Program-made: the position numbers and the translations under genes
Origin: Neopararhizobium haloflavum
Lineage (GTDB): Bacteria; Pseudomonadota; Alphaproteobacteria; Rhizobiales; Rhizobiaceae
Length of the DNA: 64,000 bases
Reading direction: 5' to 3'
NCBI RefSeq assembly: GCF_002750855.1
Contig: NZ_NWUC01000001.1
Coordinates: 248,001 to 312,000 of the forward strand
Part shown: one piece after another, positions 8,705 to 17,409 of the stretch
Layout of the letters: each line of letters starts with the position of its first letter
How positions within the stretch are numbered: the stretch's first letter is position 1
The notes under the pieces: model-generated
Told to the model about the DNA's origin: nothing
Seen by the model: the letters and a program-made list of their open reading frames with translations, nothing else
Database searches by the model: none

Positions 8705-11700
8705 ATGGCTAGTGTGCAGGGAATTTATATTGCGTTGTTCGGGCGTCCGGCGGACCCGCGGGGGTTGGCATTCTATCAGAATGCAACAAACAATGGGGCG
8801 AACCTGGACGTTATCTATGGTTCTCTGGCGGGCGAAGAAGAATATCTCGCCCGTTTTGAAGGTCTTTCGTCAGACGACATCATCAACTCGATCTATCAGT
8901 CGCTTTTCGAGCGCGACGCGCAGATGAGCGATCTGGCCTACTGGGTCGAAGTCTTCGAAAACGGCACTTACACGATCGAGCAGATCGCGATCGCGATCTA
9001 TGACGCCGCGCAGAACCAGGACCTGGCAATGATCCAGGCGAAGGAAGCAGCGGCCAACATGTTCACGGCTTCGATCAACACGCAGGCCGAGATCAACGCC
9101 TATGTCGGCGGCGATGCCATCGCCTTCGGTATCGCGTTCCTCCAGAACGTGACCTCGAACCCGGCCAGCCAGCCCTCGCAGGCACAGGTCGACGCCGCCC
9201 TTCAGGATCTCGTTGCCGGCGTTCAGGACCTCACGGTCGCCGAAGCGCTGGAAAGCGAAGACCTGCCGACTTTCTACCGCATCGTGGGCGAATCCTTCGA
9301 CGCCGGCGCGGTGACCATCGCCGAAGCGATGGCGTCACTTGCCGCCGTCACGGAAATCCTTGAAGGCGCAGTCAACTCCGACGAGCTCGACATCGCCGAC
9401 TACTTCACGTGGTCGATCGAGGATTCTGCCGACAACATTCTCGCCAATGCCGATGATCCGGCGATCACCGGCGCTGATTCCGTCACGGCGACAGAATCGC
9501 CTTCCGGTCCGCTCACCGTGGCCGAAGCCGAAGCCCTGCTCGCGATCGCGACATTGGGCGAAGGCGTGACCTTCGAGATTTCCGACAGCGCGGCCAACCT
9601 GCTTGCGGCCGACCCGGCGCTTCTCGACCAGGCCTCTGCTCTCTCGCTCGATGGCAGCGACGAGACGATCACCTCCGACCAGGCAACGGGCCTGATCGAA
9701 CTCGGTCTCGACCCCGATACGTTCCCGCCGGTTCCCTCGTCGCTGCTGACGACGGGTATCGACGTTCTCACGATCGGCGAATTCGACACCGTCGTCGGCA
9801 CCAGCGCGACCTGGGACGAAGGCGACTCGATCACCGGTTCGTCCGGCACGGTCAACTTCTTCTTCACTGACAGCACGGAAGCCGGCTCGCTCGACAACAT
9901 TTCCGTCGTCAACATCAATCCGAACGGGACCGTCGTCGTCAACGCCGAGAACTGGACCAATATCGAGCAGGTCAACATCATCGAGGTCGACGACAACACC
10001 GACTTCCTGATGCGCGAAATCCAGGGCACGGAAATTCCGAGCATTCTGGCCAATGACGTCGAAGTCGGCAGCACCGTGACGCTGCATTTCGACGGTCAGG
10101 ACCTCAACACCAGCGACAAGACGGTGAATGTCGCCGTGCGTGAGTTCAACGGCACGCTCGAACTGCAGACCGACGCCAACTCGAGCACCGAGACGGTCAA
10201 TCTCGACGTTCAGGACACCGAAGATTTCGGTTCGACGATGGAAGACCTGATCGGTGTCGACACCAAGACGCTGAACATCTCGGGCGGCGCGGCCGGTCTT
10301 GCCTTCACGATCGTCGGCGCACTCGATGCCTCGATCACGACGCTTGACGCTGCGGAACTGGAATCGGATGCCAGCCTCAACGTTTCGGAATCGACCGAGA
10401 CGATGACGGTGACGCTCGGCTCCGGTGACGACACGATCGACTTCGGCGACACGTTGGTCGACGACACGGTCGATGGCGGCGAAGGCGACGACACCGTGGT
10501 GGCCGAATTCACCGACAACGGCACCCGCATGCCGACCATGACGAGCGTTGAAAGCCTCGACGCGGTCTTCAATGCGGCCGTCACCTTCGACGGCACGAAT
10601 GTCGACGACCTGGCAACCGCCAATCTCGGCGCTTCGACCGGCCGGGCCGACTTCAACAACATGGACGAGACCTTCGCGACCATCAACGTCGAAGGCAATC
10701 TCGATCAGGGCGTGGAAGTCGACTATGACGGCGAAGGCGAGACCGACCTGACGGTCAACATCGTCGGCGGCACCACAGCCATCGGCAATGCCGGCAACGA
10801 CAGCGGCATCGAAGCCCGTAACGCGACCAGCTTTGCGCTGAATCACAACGGCACGGCCAATGTCACGGTCTCCAACGGCATTCGTGTCGACGAAGACACG
10901 ACCGAAAGCGTGACCATCACAAACAACTCCGCCGCGGACCTCACGGTCAACGAGTCAAACGACGCGAATACAGTGATCGTTGATGGCAATGCCGTCGAAA
11001 CGCTCTCAATTGTTTCAACCGCAGCAGGCGATGTTTTTCTGCCGGGTATCGGCGGCGATTTGATGAGTGAGGCTGGCAGTCTGCAGACCTACTCGATCAC
11101 ATCGGCTAGCGATAGCGACATCGCCGTTGGTTCGATTGGGACGGATGAAGAAGCAGAGGATCTGGAGAACATTACGATTAGCGCAGGCGTGAGTTCGTTC
11201 ATTGATGTCGGTGAGATTGAGGCTGATGGTCCCGATGGTGCTGCAACCATCGATCAGATTGCCATCACGACCGGCACCAGCGCACAGGTCACGCTTCGCG
11301 GGGACGATTGGCTTTCTGCTGCTTCCGTCAATCAGATGACCATCAACTCTGCACAAGGTGCAGTCGTGCAGGGTGATGCATTCGGCGACGTCAGAATGAA
11401 TGCGATGCCGATCGGCGGACTTATCGGTGCCCCCGACTTTGACTTTGTCAATCGTAACAATCTCATCGGACTAGACCTCAATGCTCAGGCAGGCGGGTCG
11501 CTCCTCGAAGTGTCGGGAGCCGGTACGGTAAGCGGCTTCCTGTTCGCGAACGATAACTTCGCGACCATAGATGCTGTAGGCTTAACAGGCTCTGGATTGA
11601 CCGTGATCCACGCTGACCCGACTGATGCATCTGGCTTCACCTTCAACGGCTCGAACCAGGCTGATCAGGTATCCGCTACCCACGAGGACGATGTCCTTAA

Positions 11701-12457
11701 CGGTAACGGTGGTGATGATGTGCTGATTGGCCTGTTCGGAGACGATGTCGTCAATGGTGGTGCCGGCAATGATCGTCTGTATGGCGATACGGGCTACGAT
11801 GAAGATGTTGGCGACACCGACGGTACGGACATCACGTCTGACTTTGGCAACACTGGCATTGATGACGATGATCAGATTGCTGGGAACGACGTTCTCGATG
11901 GTGGCGCTGGCAATGACATCATTGTCGGCGGCGCAAATGGCAACGCCGATCCCGACAACGGCATCTTTGGGGATGTTCTGACCGGTGGCGCTGGTGCGGA
12001 TCAGTTTTGGTTTGACTTCACTGACGGCAAGTTCCCCGATGCAGTGGAAACGGGCAAATCAAACAACCCGAACGGCTTCATGCAGGACACGATCACAGAT
12101 TTCTCCGGCTCGAGCGACGTGATCTTCATCGACACTGACGGGGCTTTCACCGGGAACTACTTGATCGCAGTTTATGAGGACGATGCAGCGACGATCATCG
12201 GAGCTGGCGATCCAACGCTGGATGTTCGAATGGTCGCCCGCATCGGCAATTACAACGAAAACGGCACGTTTAATCAGGACACCAACGGCGCCGACGTTCA
12301 GCTGCTCTTCAACGAAGACGCTGGAAGTTTCGGGATCGCACCTTTCCTCAATGACGGAGGAGATGTCCTGTTCAACGAAGCTGAATTTGAAATCGCCTTG
12401 GAAGGTGCAGCCAATCAGTTCGGCTCGATCTCTTCCAGTTGGGTCGACTTCGTCTAA
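8705..12457 (+). CDS. Large secreted DUF4214/RTX calcium-binding surface protein
   Basis: A 1250-residue acidic protein in which I see no cysteine. Residues 1 to about 120 form a DUF4214 domain (IYIALFGRPADPRGLAFYQN, then SIYQSLFERDAQMSDLAYW). A long Asp/Thr/Val-rich beta-repeat region fills the middle. Residues about 996-1100 carry RTX nonapeptides (GGDDVLIG, GGAGNDRLYG, GGAGNDIIVGG) that fold around calcium. There is no Sec signal, so export by a type I system through the C-terminus is expected; no such exporter is in the window. Size and composition fit an S-layer-like or matrix protein. GGAGAGG fixes the start. Codon use changes around 10.9 kb, suggesting a mosaic gene. Confidence 0.85.
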   Translation: MASVQGIYIALFGRPADPRGLAFYQNATNNGANLDVIYGSLAGEEEYLARFEGLSSDDIINSIYQSLFERDAQMSDLAYWVEVFENGTYTIEQIAIAIYDAAQNQDLAMIQAKEAAANMFTASINTQAEINAYVGGDAIAFGIAFLQNVTSNPASQPSQAQVDAALQDLVAGVQDLTVAEALESEDLPTFYRIVGESFDAGAVTIAEAMASLAAVTEILEGAVNSDELDIADYFTWSIEDSADNILANADDPAITGADSVTATESPSGPLTVAEAEALLAIATLGEGVTFEISDSAANLLAADPALLDQASALSLDGSDETITSDQATGLIELGLDPDTFPPVPSSLLTTGIDVLTIGEFDTVVGTSATWDEGDSITGSSGTVNFFFTDSTEAGSLDNISVVNINPNGTVVVNAENWTNIEQVNIIEVDDNTDFLMREIQGTEIPSILANDVEVGSTVTLHFDGQDLNTSDKTVNVAVREFNGTLELQTDANSSTETVNLDVQDTEDFGSTMEDLIGVDTKTLNISGGAAGLAFTIVGALDASITTLDAAELESDASLNVSESTETMTVTLGSGDDTIDFGDTLVDDTVDGGEGDDTVVAEFTDNGTRMPTMTSVESLDAVFNAAVTFDGTNVDDLATANLGASTGRADFNNMDETFATINVEGNLDQGVEVDYDGEGETDLTVNIVGGTTAIGNAGNDSGIEARNATSFALNHNGTANVTVSNGIRVDEDTTESVTITNNSAADLTVNESNDANTVIVDGNAVETLSIVSTAAGDVFLPGIGGDLMSEAGSLQTYSITSASDSDIAVGSIGTDEEAEDLENITISAGVSSFIDVGEIEADGPDGAATIDQIAITTGTSAQVTLRGDDWLSAASVNQMTINSAQGAVVQGDAFGDVRMNAMPIGGLIGAPDFDFVNRNNLIGLDLNAQAGGSLLEVSGAGTVSGFLFANDNFATIDAVGLTGSGLTVIHADPTDASGFTFNGSNQADQVSATHEDDVLNGNGGDDVLIGLFGDDVVNGGAGNDRLYGDTGYDEDVGDTDGTDITSDFGNTGIDDDDQIAGNDVLDGGAGNDIIVGGANGNADPDNGIFGDVLTGGAGADQFWFDFTDGKFPDAVETGKSNNPNGFMQDTITDFSGSSDVIFIDTDGAFTGNYLIAVYEDDAATIIGAGDPTLDVRMVARIGNYNENGTFNQDTNGADVQLLFNEDAGSFGIAPFLNDGGDVLFNEAEFEIALEGAANQFGSISSSWVDFV

Positions 12458-12512
12458 GGCCGGGCGGGGAGGGGCTTTTCGTACTGCGTGCCCCGACCTT
12501 GGTGGTCTTTCA

Positions 12513-12548
12513 GCGTCCCGGCTTCGTGCCGGGGCGCTTTTTGTTTTG
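12513..12548 (+). terminator. Intrinsic terminator of the RTX gene
   Basis: A stem with arms GCGTCCCGGC and GCCGGGGCGC (one G-T pair) around a five-base loop is followed directly by TTTTTGTTTT. It begins 56 bases after the RTX stop and faces the correct way. Confidence 0.8.
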
Positions 12549-12659
12549 TGCGGTCGGCAGCGGGCGCGCGAAAGCGCCCTTTCGGCCCATGCGGGCGCCA
12601 GGGGGAAAGCAGCAGTGACGGGTCCGGGGCGCAAGGATCGAGCCGCCTGGAGATGTGTG

Positions 12660-13140
12660 TTGTCATGGCGCGGTCTTCGCGCCCCGGCGGCGTTCTCGGG
12701 AGCATCCTCCGTCAGATCCCGGTTCAAGCTCTCTGCGCGGACCGGCCATCCCTTCGGGCGCTCGGCCTTTCGGGGACGCGCGGCCGGCCCGCTTGCACGG
12801 GCACGCAGCCGAACCTGGTCATAGTGCCAGGGGGAACCGTTTCGGGATCTCTCCGGCCGGCGGCCACGTTTCACCGCTGGCGGAAGCGCCGTCCTTCGCC
12901 CTGGGCCGGACCGTCGACCTGTCCCATCCCGTCGCGGCGAAGGAAAGGAGAGTATGGCACGGGCGCGAGGGACGGGGAAAAGGGGGAGGGTGATGTCTCT
13001 CTCCTCCGTCACTTCTGTGCTTGTCACAGAGGTCCATGCCTCTCCCCTTTCGGCTCGGGCGTTCTGTCGAGAGAACCTTGCTGCGGGGCGCTCAACGGTA
13101 TGGATGCCTGTGACGAGCACAGGCATGACGGAGGAAGGGG
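12660..13140. repeat. Composite intergenic repeat, copy A, ending in a REP/BIME-like palindromic pair
   Basis: About 480 bases of non-coding sequence are matched, with divergence, by 61772-62205. Shared landmarks in order are ATGGCGCGG, CAAGCTCTCTGCG (GAAGCTCTCTGCG in the other copy), GGTCATAGTGCC, GGAAGCGCCG, GAGAGTATGG/CCACGGG and GGGGAAAA. The last part (13008-13137) is an inverted pair: CTGTGCTTGTCACAG on the left and CCTGTGACGAGCACAGG on the right, enclosing a G+C-rich spacer. A third copy of this pair lies at 62330-62461. Open frames crossing the region are not convincing genes. Confidence 0.75.
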
Positions 13141-13217
13141 GTTGCGGGAGGCTAGACTGCTGGTGAATCGACGAGCATGCTGCGGTGAATCCGTTCCTCC
13201 CGGTTGGCTGCGCGCAC

Positions 13218-13245
13218 AAAAAGGCCGGGGCCTTTCGGCCCCGGC
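13218..13245 (-). terminator. Intrinsic terminator of the receiver-like regulator gene
   Basis: A perfect nine-base stem (GCCGGGGCC and GGCCCCGGC, loop TTTC on the plus strand) is followed on the minus strand by CTTTTTG. It lies 38 bases after the stop of the minus-strand regulator gene. Confidence 0.8.
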
Positions 13246-13282
13246 TGTCAGTGCAGTTCCCCGGTAGAAGGTCGGCTTCTTG

Positions 13283-14125
13283 TCAGTAGAGGTCGCGGCG
13301 GGTCTGCTGCGCGTCGAAACGCAGGATGCCGCCGCGGGTAATGCGGTCGATGAACTGATCGCGCACCTGATGGCCGCTGTCAGTCAGAGAGAGAAGCCAG
13401 CTGCGCCGGTCGGCCGGATCCTCAGTGCGTTTCACCAGGCCGTAATTTTCGAGCCTGGCGAGATGGCGCAATGCGGTGGCCGACGGTGCATGGCTGGCAA
13501 CGCACGCACTCGAGACGGAAATCTTGCGGCCGAGCCCCTCGGCCAGCGCGATTTCCAGAAACATATGCCAGGCGATGTCGGAAAGTTCCCGATCCCCCAG
13601 TATATGCTGGCGCGCGTTGCGCGCCGAGGTGAGGTGCGCGATGATCTTTTCGCGTCCCTCGATCGTGACGGACTCACGGCCGCCATCGCCTTCACCGACA
13701 CGCGTGACCATGGCCCGGTTGATGGCGCTCATGAGTTCGTCTGTGGAGACCGGCTTCAACAAAAAGTCGGTCACGCCATGGCGCAAAGCGGAGATGGCAT
13801 CGTCGAACGTCGCGTCGTTGGCGACGAGAATGCCGGCGAAATATCGCCGCTTCCAGAAGGACAGTTTGCGAATGAGTTCGATGCCGCTGATGCGCGGCAG
13901 GTCGATATTCGCGATAACGAACGAGATGGAGCCCTGTTCACCGAACCGGATCAGCGCCTCGTCCGCGCTGCTCGCCACGTGGCAGTCCACTTCGTATTGC
14001 TCCAGTTCCGAGCGTACCCTGTCGAGAAACGTCAGATCGGAGTCGACCAGCAGGACCGACTGGGCCGTCGCCTTGCGCCGACCGATATGCGGTTGCTGTA
14101 CTGAGTCTGTGGCCAAGTTCAACAT
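13283..14125 (-). CDS. Response-regulator-like protein: degenerate receiver plus MarR-type winged helix
   Basis: A 280-residue regulator. Residues about 22-140 have a receiver fold, but key positions have changed. The phosphoacceptor position, four residues before the conserved proline P77, is N73 instead of Asp. The acidic pair reads D28-S29, and the conserved Thr/Ser is about A102. Only the lysine (K124 in FLLKP) remains. Residues about 170-265 form a MarR-like winged helix (ISVSSACVASHAPSATALRHL, then GLVKRTEDPADRRSW as the wing). It probably acts without aspartyl phosphorylation. No partner kinase is adjacent. The start at 14125 has a modest GGTGATCG ribosome site. Confidence 0.8.
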   Translation of the reverse strand: MLNLATDSVQQPHIGRRKATAQSVLLVDSDLTFLDRVRSELEQYEVDCHVASSADEALIRFGEQGSISFVIANIDLPRISGIELIRKLSFWKRRYFAGILVANDATFDDAISALRHGVTDFLLKPVSTDELMSAINRAMVTRVGEGDGGRESVTIEGREKIIAHLTSARNARQHILGDRELSDIAWHMFLEIALAEGLGRKISVSSACVASHAPSATALRHLARLENYGLVKRTEDPADRRSWLLSLTDSGHQVRDQFIDRITRGGILRFDAQQTRRDLY

Positions 14126-14740
14126 CGATCACCAACTTTGCTACGCTACGATGTGAATTTACCTTTTCTATACTAAGCAGAAACGCCCCGAATATAAACC
14201 CCAAAAACTTTCAAATTGACAATCAACCCCTGTCGCCTGGGCAATTAGGGTTCAGTCTGATGCCTTTCCGGGTTAATTCCAGGTGAATCTTGCCCGTATA
14301 ATGTACCGCTATGAGTTCGAAATTGTATATAGGGGTAAATACTTATCGGCGCACCAATAAGTTGCTTCTTCAAATTCGTCTACTAAAGGTTCTGGGAGTG
14401 GGTCTCAGTCGCTCAACAGAATGGCGAAGCAAAGGTCAGGTCAATGCTGATGCATAATCCGGATTTTTTGCCTCAACACAACACTGCTTCCGGCTAGGAG
14501 GCGCTTTTTCAACAGTGCTTCTATTTTCAGCTTTATCAACCAGCGAGATTCCTTCGATATCTGAAACGTTTCAGGGCATCGCGCCATCTGCCTTGGGGTT
14601 GCGTGACACACGAGCGGCGCCGCATGACCGAACGTGTGTTTTGGCCTGGCGTGCCCGCACCATCCAGCCTTGCGATTAACATGTGTAAGTTGCGGGCGGC
14701 AGGGTTGCGGATAATGTCGCTGCCGACTCGGGGGAGCAGC
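14126..14740. other. Gene-free divergent spacer, AT-rich
   Basis: These 615 bases separate the receiver-like regulator (minus) from a Crp/Fnr gene (plus). The first 250 bases are AT-rich and contain AAATTGACAATCAA near 14212, the same string found upstream of the RTX gene. I see no supported gene, terminator or strong palindrome. The short frames here lack ribosome sites and recognisable products. Confidence 0.5.
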
Positions 14741-15511
14741 ATGCAGTCGCGGCCACTCCACGAGTATGTCCGGTCCACATCCCGTCCTCTTCATGTCCGC
14801 ATTGATCCCTTCGTCCATCGCTCAAGCCATGCCCGGCAACTGTTCCACGGACCGATGTCGGTGGGTCCTGCCGCGGTGAAGCTCGAAGACATCTTCTCCC
14901 AGATACGAACAGTGCCGGCGAAAGCGCAGATCGCCTGCGCGGAGGCGGCGCCCAGCATCATCTATGTGCATGCCGGGCTTTGCGTCGGCTATGATCTGCT
15001 GTCCGACGGAAGACGGCAGATCTTGGCGATCTATTGTGCCGGCGACCTCATCAATGCGACGGCGCTCGGCGGGGCGAAGGCTGCGGGCAATATCCTCGCC
15101 ATGAGCGAGGCGATGATCGCGAGCCTTTCACCCGGCGAACTGTCTGGCGCGATGCGGACGAATCCCAAGGTGGATGGTGCGATCATTCGCCAGATGGGCA
15201 GGCGGCAGGCGATCCTGGAAGCATGGATCGGTGCGCTCGGCCGCCGGTCCGCGCTGGAGCGCATGGCGATGCTTTTTTGCGAGCTGGCGGTGAGGATAAG
15301 AGGCGGTGAGCCGGTCAACGGGTCGCTTGCCGTCCCACTGAGCCAGGCGGACCTTGCGGATGTGCTTGGCCTGTCGGTCGTCCACGTCAACCGCGTGCTG
15401 CGTATCATGCGCGAGAGCGCCCTGGCGTCCTTCGAAGCCGGTCGACTCGATATTCTCGATTGCGACCGGCTGGCCGCCATCGCGGAATTCGACGGCGCGT
15501 ATCTGCGCTGA
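14741..15511 (+). CDS. Crp/Fnr-family transcriptional regulator
   Basis: A 256-residue regulator from ATG 14741, which has a GGGGGAGC ribosome site. An upstream in-frame start at 14603 would add 46 unconvincing residues. The N-terminal half is a cyclic-nucleotide-binding-like beta barrel (AAPSIIYVHAGLCVGYDLLSDGRRQ, then AGDLIN). The C-terminal half carries a Crp-type helix-turn-helix (VPLSQADLADVLGLSVVHVN, then RVLRIM). I see no Fnr-type cysteine cluster. The barrel also lacks the canonical cAMP-binding Arg/Ser cassette, so the signal is unknown. The distant paralogue at 17763 shares the DGRRQILAIY/DGKRQISAIH and PGD-like elements. Confidence 0.87.
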   Translation: MQSRPLHEYVRSTSRPLHVRIDPFVHRSSHARQLFHGPMSVGPAAVKLEDIFSQIRTVPAKAQIACAEAAPSIIYVHAGLCVGYDLLSDGRRQILAIYCAGDLINATALGGAKAAGNILAMSEAMIASLSPGELSGAMRTNPKVDGAIIRQMGRRQAILEAWIGALGRRSALERMAMLFCELAVRIRGGEPVNGSLAVPLSQADLADVLGLSVVHVNRVLRIMRESALASFEAGRLDILDCDRLAAIAEFDGAYLR

Positions 15512-15619
15512 ATCGTGAGAACTGTTGCAGAAGATCAAATCATCGCCCGGTTAACCTTTGTTATTGCGCTGAATTAGGCAACGCGAAAACATCCTGCCAC
15601 GTTTGAAAGGACGGTGGTT

Positions 15620-15910
15620 ATGACGAACGTTTCGGAAGAACTGCTTGCGCATGTCAACGATCCGAAGATACCCGACAAGGCCCGGCTTTTGCGAACGCGG
15701 CGGCTGGCCGCGGAACTCGCGCTCGGAATCGCGGACAGGACGACGGGCGAGCGGATGCTTCGCTCGCTGAACGATGCCTACCTCAATCTTCAATTGGCGA
15801 CAGTCGCTGGTGATCCCGGCATGCTTGCGCAATGCCGCAAGGATTGCATCGCGCTCATTGGAGAAATCCGCCAGCAGTCGATTGGGACGGACCAGGCCGC
15901 CAGCGCCTGA
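15620..15910 (+). CDS. Small helical protein of unknown function
   Basis: A 96-residue soluble protein that I do not recognise. It is predicted to be almost entirely alpha-helical, with alternating charged and Ala/Leu-rich stretches, and has no signal peptide or membrane segment. ATG 15620 has an AAAGG ribosome site nine bases upstream; a GTG at 15614 is less likely. Base composition and third-position G+C match neighbouring genes, which supports real coding. It lies 43 bases upstream of the DNA glycosylase gene on the same strand and may share its transcript. Confidence 0.65.
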   Translation: MTNVSEELLAHVNDPKIPDKARLLRTRRLAAELALGIADRTTGERMLRSLNDAYLNLQLATVAGDPGMLAQCRKDCIALIGEIRQQSIGTDQAASA

Positions 15911-15953
15911 GGCCATCATCCACAATCAGCGCCGGCCCGGCTAAGGTGAGACC

Positions 15954-16529
15954 ATGACGTCTTTTCCAAAGCCGGTGCCGGCCGATTTTTTTGAGCGCAG
16001 CGCTCGTGCCGTCGCGCGCGATCTCATCGGCTGCCATCTTCTCGTGCGCGGCGTCGGTGGCGTCGTGGTGGAGACGGAAGCCTATCATGGCGATGACCCC
16101 GCCTCGCACAGTTTCCGCGGCGAAAGGAAGGGAAACCGGGCGATGTTCGGCCCGCCGGGGCGCGCCTATGTCTATCGCTCCTATGGCGTTCACTGGTGCC
16201 TCAACGTCGTGTGCCGGAGGGGAGACGCGGTCCTGATCCGCGCGCTCGAACCGACGACCGCCATCGCGTTGATGCAAGAGCGACGCGGACGCTCGGACCT
16301 GCGCTCGCTTTGCTCGGGGCCGGGAAAGATCGGTCAGGCGCTGGCCATCTCTCACGCCGACAACGGCCAGCCCTTTCAGTGCGATACGTTCGGTTCCATC
16401 GCGTTGCCGATGGCGGCCCCCGTGGGCGATGCTGTTCTGAGCGGGCCGCGCATCGGCATATCGAAGGCCAAAGAACTGCCGTGGCGGTTCGGCCTTGCCG
16501 GCTCTTCCTTCGTCAGCCGGCGCTTTTGA
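15954..16529 (+). CDS. DNA-3-methyladenine glycosylase (AAG/MPG family)
   Basis: A 191-residue base-excision-repair enzyme that removes alkylated purines from DNA. The active-site segment VVVETEAYHG contains the catalytic glutamate E42 and the intercalating tyrosine Y44, equivalent to E125 and Y127 of human AAG. The downstream family motifs GNRAMFGPPGRAYVYRSYG and CSGPGKIGQAL are intact, and the length is normal for bacterial members. It follows the small helical gene on the same strand and is convergent with the YciE-like gene. No promoter specific to it is obvious. Confidence 0.93.
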   Translation: MTSFPKPVPADFFERSARAVARDLIGCHLLVRGVGGVVVETEAYHGDDPASHSFRGERKGNRAMFGPPGRAYVYRSYGVHWCLNVVCRRGDAVLIRALEPTTAIALMQERRGRSDLRSLCSGPGKIGQALAISHADNGQPFQCDTFGSIALPMAAPVGDAVLSGPRIGISKAKELPWRFGLAGSSFVSRRF

Positions 16530-16580
16530 TGGTCATGGGCGCAAAAGCGTCCACGCCCATGACCGCTTCCATGGCTGGCA

Positions 16581-17084
16581 TCACGCAGCCAGACTGTTGA
16601 CGCGGCTTTCGGCCAGGTCGGTCAGTTTGGCATCCGCGGCCTTTTCCTCTTCGAGGTTCTGCTTGAGCAATTCGGCGCAGTCGTTTCGCCCCAGCTCGCG
16701 CGCCCAGGCTATCAGCGTGCCATAGCGCGTCATCTCGTAATGCTCGACAGCCTGGCAGGCTGCGACGATAGCCGCGTCGAGGACCTTTGGGTCGTCCACT
16801 TCGCCGGAAATCTCGTCGCCTTCCTTCAAGATGCCGTCGATCGCGGGGCAGTTGACGGCCTTGGGCTTTTCGCCGTGCATCTCGAAAACCCGTTCGAGCC
16901 GTTCGACATGGCCGCGCGTTTCCTTCAGGTGATCTTCAAGTCCCTGTCGCAGTTGCGCATTTCCGGCTTTTTCGATCATCTTGGGAAGCGTCTTCTCGAT
17001 CTGCATCTCTGCATAGTAGATGTCGCGCAGCGTATGCACGAAGAGATCGTCCATCGTCTTGATATCCTTCGAGAACAGTCCCAT
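16581..17084 (-). CDS. Ferritin-like stress protein, YciE/YciF (DUF892) family
   Basis: A 167-residue, highly helical protein of the DUF892 ferritin-like family (MDDLFVHTLRDIYYAEMQIEKTLPKM at the start, HYEMTRYGTLIAWARELG in the second half). Four long helices carry Glu/His residues placed like those of a diiron or dimanganese site. Such proteins are typical general-stress products in alphaproteobacteria; the biochemical role is not settled. I chose ATG 17084 because an AAGGAG site lies upstream, whereas the longer frame would add 44 residues of spacer-like sequence. An EcfG-type promoter (17140-17164) lies 56 bases upstream. Confidence 0.9.
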   Translation of the reverse strand: MGLFSKDIKTMDDLFVHTLRDIYYAEMQIEKTLPKMIEKAGNAQLRQGLEDHLKETRGHVERLERVFEMHGEKPKAVNCPAIDGILKEGDEISGEVDDPKVLDAAIVAACQAVEHYEMTRYGTLIAWARELGRNDCAELLKQNLEEEKAADAKLTDLAESRVNSLAA

Positions 17085-17139
17085 CGTTTGATGCTCCTTT
17101 TTCGGTGGGCGCCGTGCCGTCCGGCACGGGGTCCTGCCG

Positions 17140-17164
17140 AACCGGGAGCCATGTCCGATGTTCC
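17140..17164 (-). promoter_or_regulatory. EcfG-type stress promoter of the YciE/DUF892 gene
   Basis: On the minus strand GGAAC (17164-17160) is followed after exactly 16 bases by GGTT (17143-17140). The rhizobial EcfG/RpoE2 consensus is GGAAC-N16/17-cGTT, so one -10 base differs. It lies 56 bases upstream of the DUF892 start. Confidence 0.65.
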
Positions 17165-17209
17165 GGACCTTGGACATGTGGCACCAGAAAAAGTCTTTGC
17201 CGTCGGCCG

Positions 17210-17234
17210 GGAACATCGCCGCCTTGCCAGGGTT
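17210..17234 (+). promoter_or_regulatory. EcfG-type promoter facing the DUF6894 gene
   Basis: On the plus strand GGAAC (17210-17214) is followed after 16 bases by GGTT (17231-17234). The resulting transcript would have an untranslated leader of about 170 bases before the DUF6894 ATG at 17410, which is long. The pairing with that gene is therefore less certain than the sequence match. Confidence 0.5.
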
Positions 17235-17409
17235 CAGGAGTCGGAGCCGCGGGCCGTGTCAATCGGACGCGACGGCATAGGGCACAGGACGGTTTTTCCG
17301 ATTTCCCGCCTGGCCTTGGGATCGGCACCCACCCTTGTCCCGTCCGGTCCGCGACTCTCGCCGCCGTTGCGGCATCCCGATCCAAGGTGATGCCGAAGCA
17401 TGGGTACTC

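Noticed and set aside
9335-10846. 503-codon frame on the minus strand inside the RTX gene
   Set aside because: Mirror frame of an Asp/Val/Thr-rich coding region; no domains and no ribosome site.
12059-13219. Long frames on both strands across the intergenic repeat at 12.5-13.2 kb
   Set aside because: They run through the terminator and palindromic repeats, and the same sequence recurs at 61.8 kb, so they are repeat sequence rather than genes.
14441-14818. 125-codon minus-strand frame upstream of the Crp/Fnr gene
   Set aside because: Overlaps the start of the Crp/Fnr gene and has no ribosome site or recognisable protein features.
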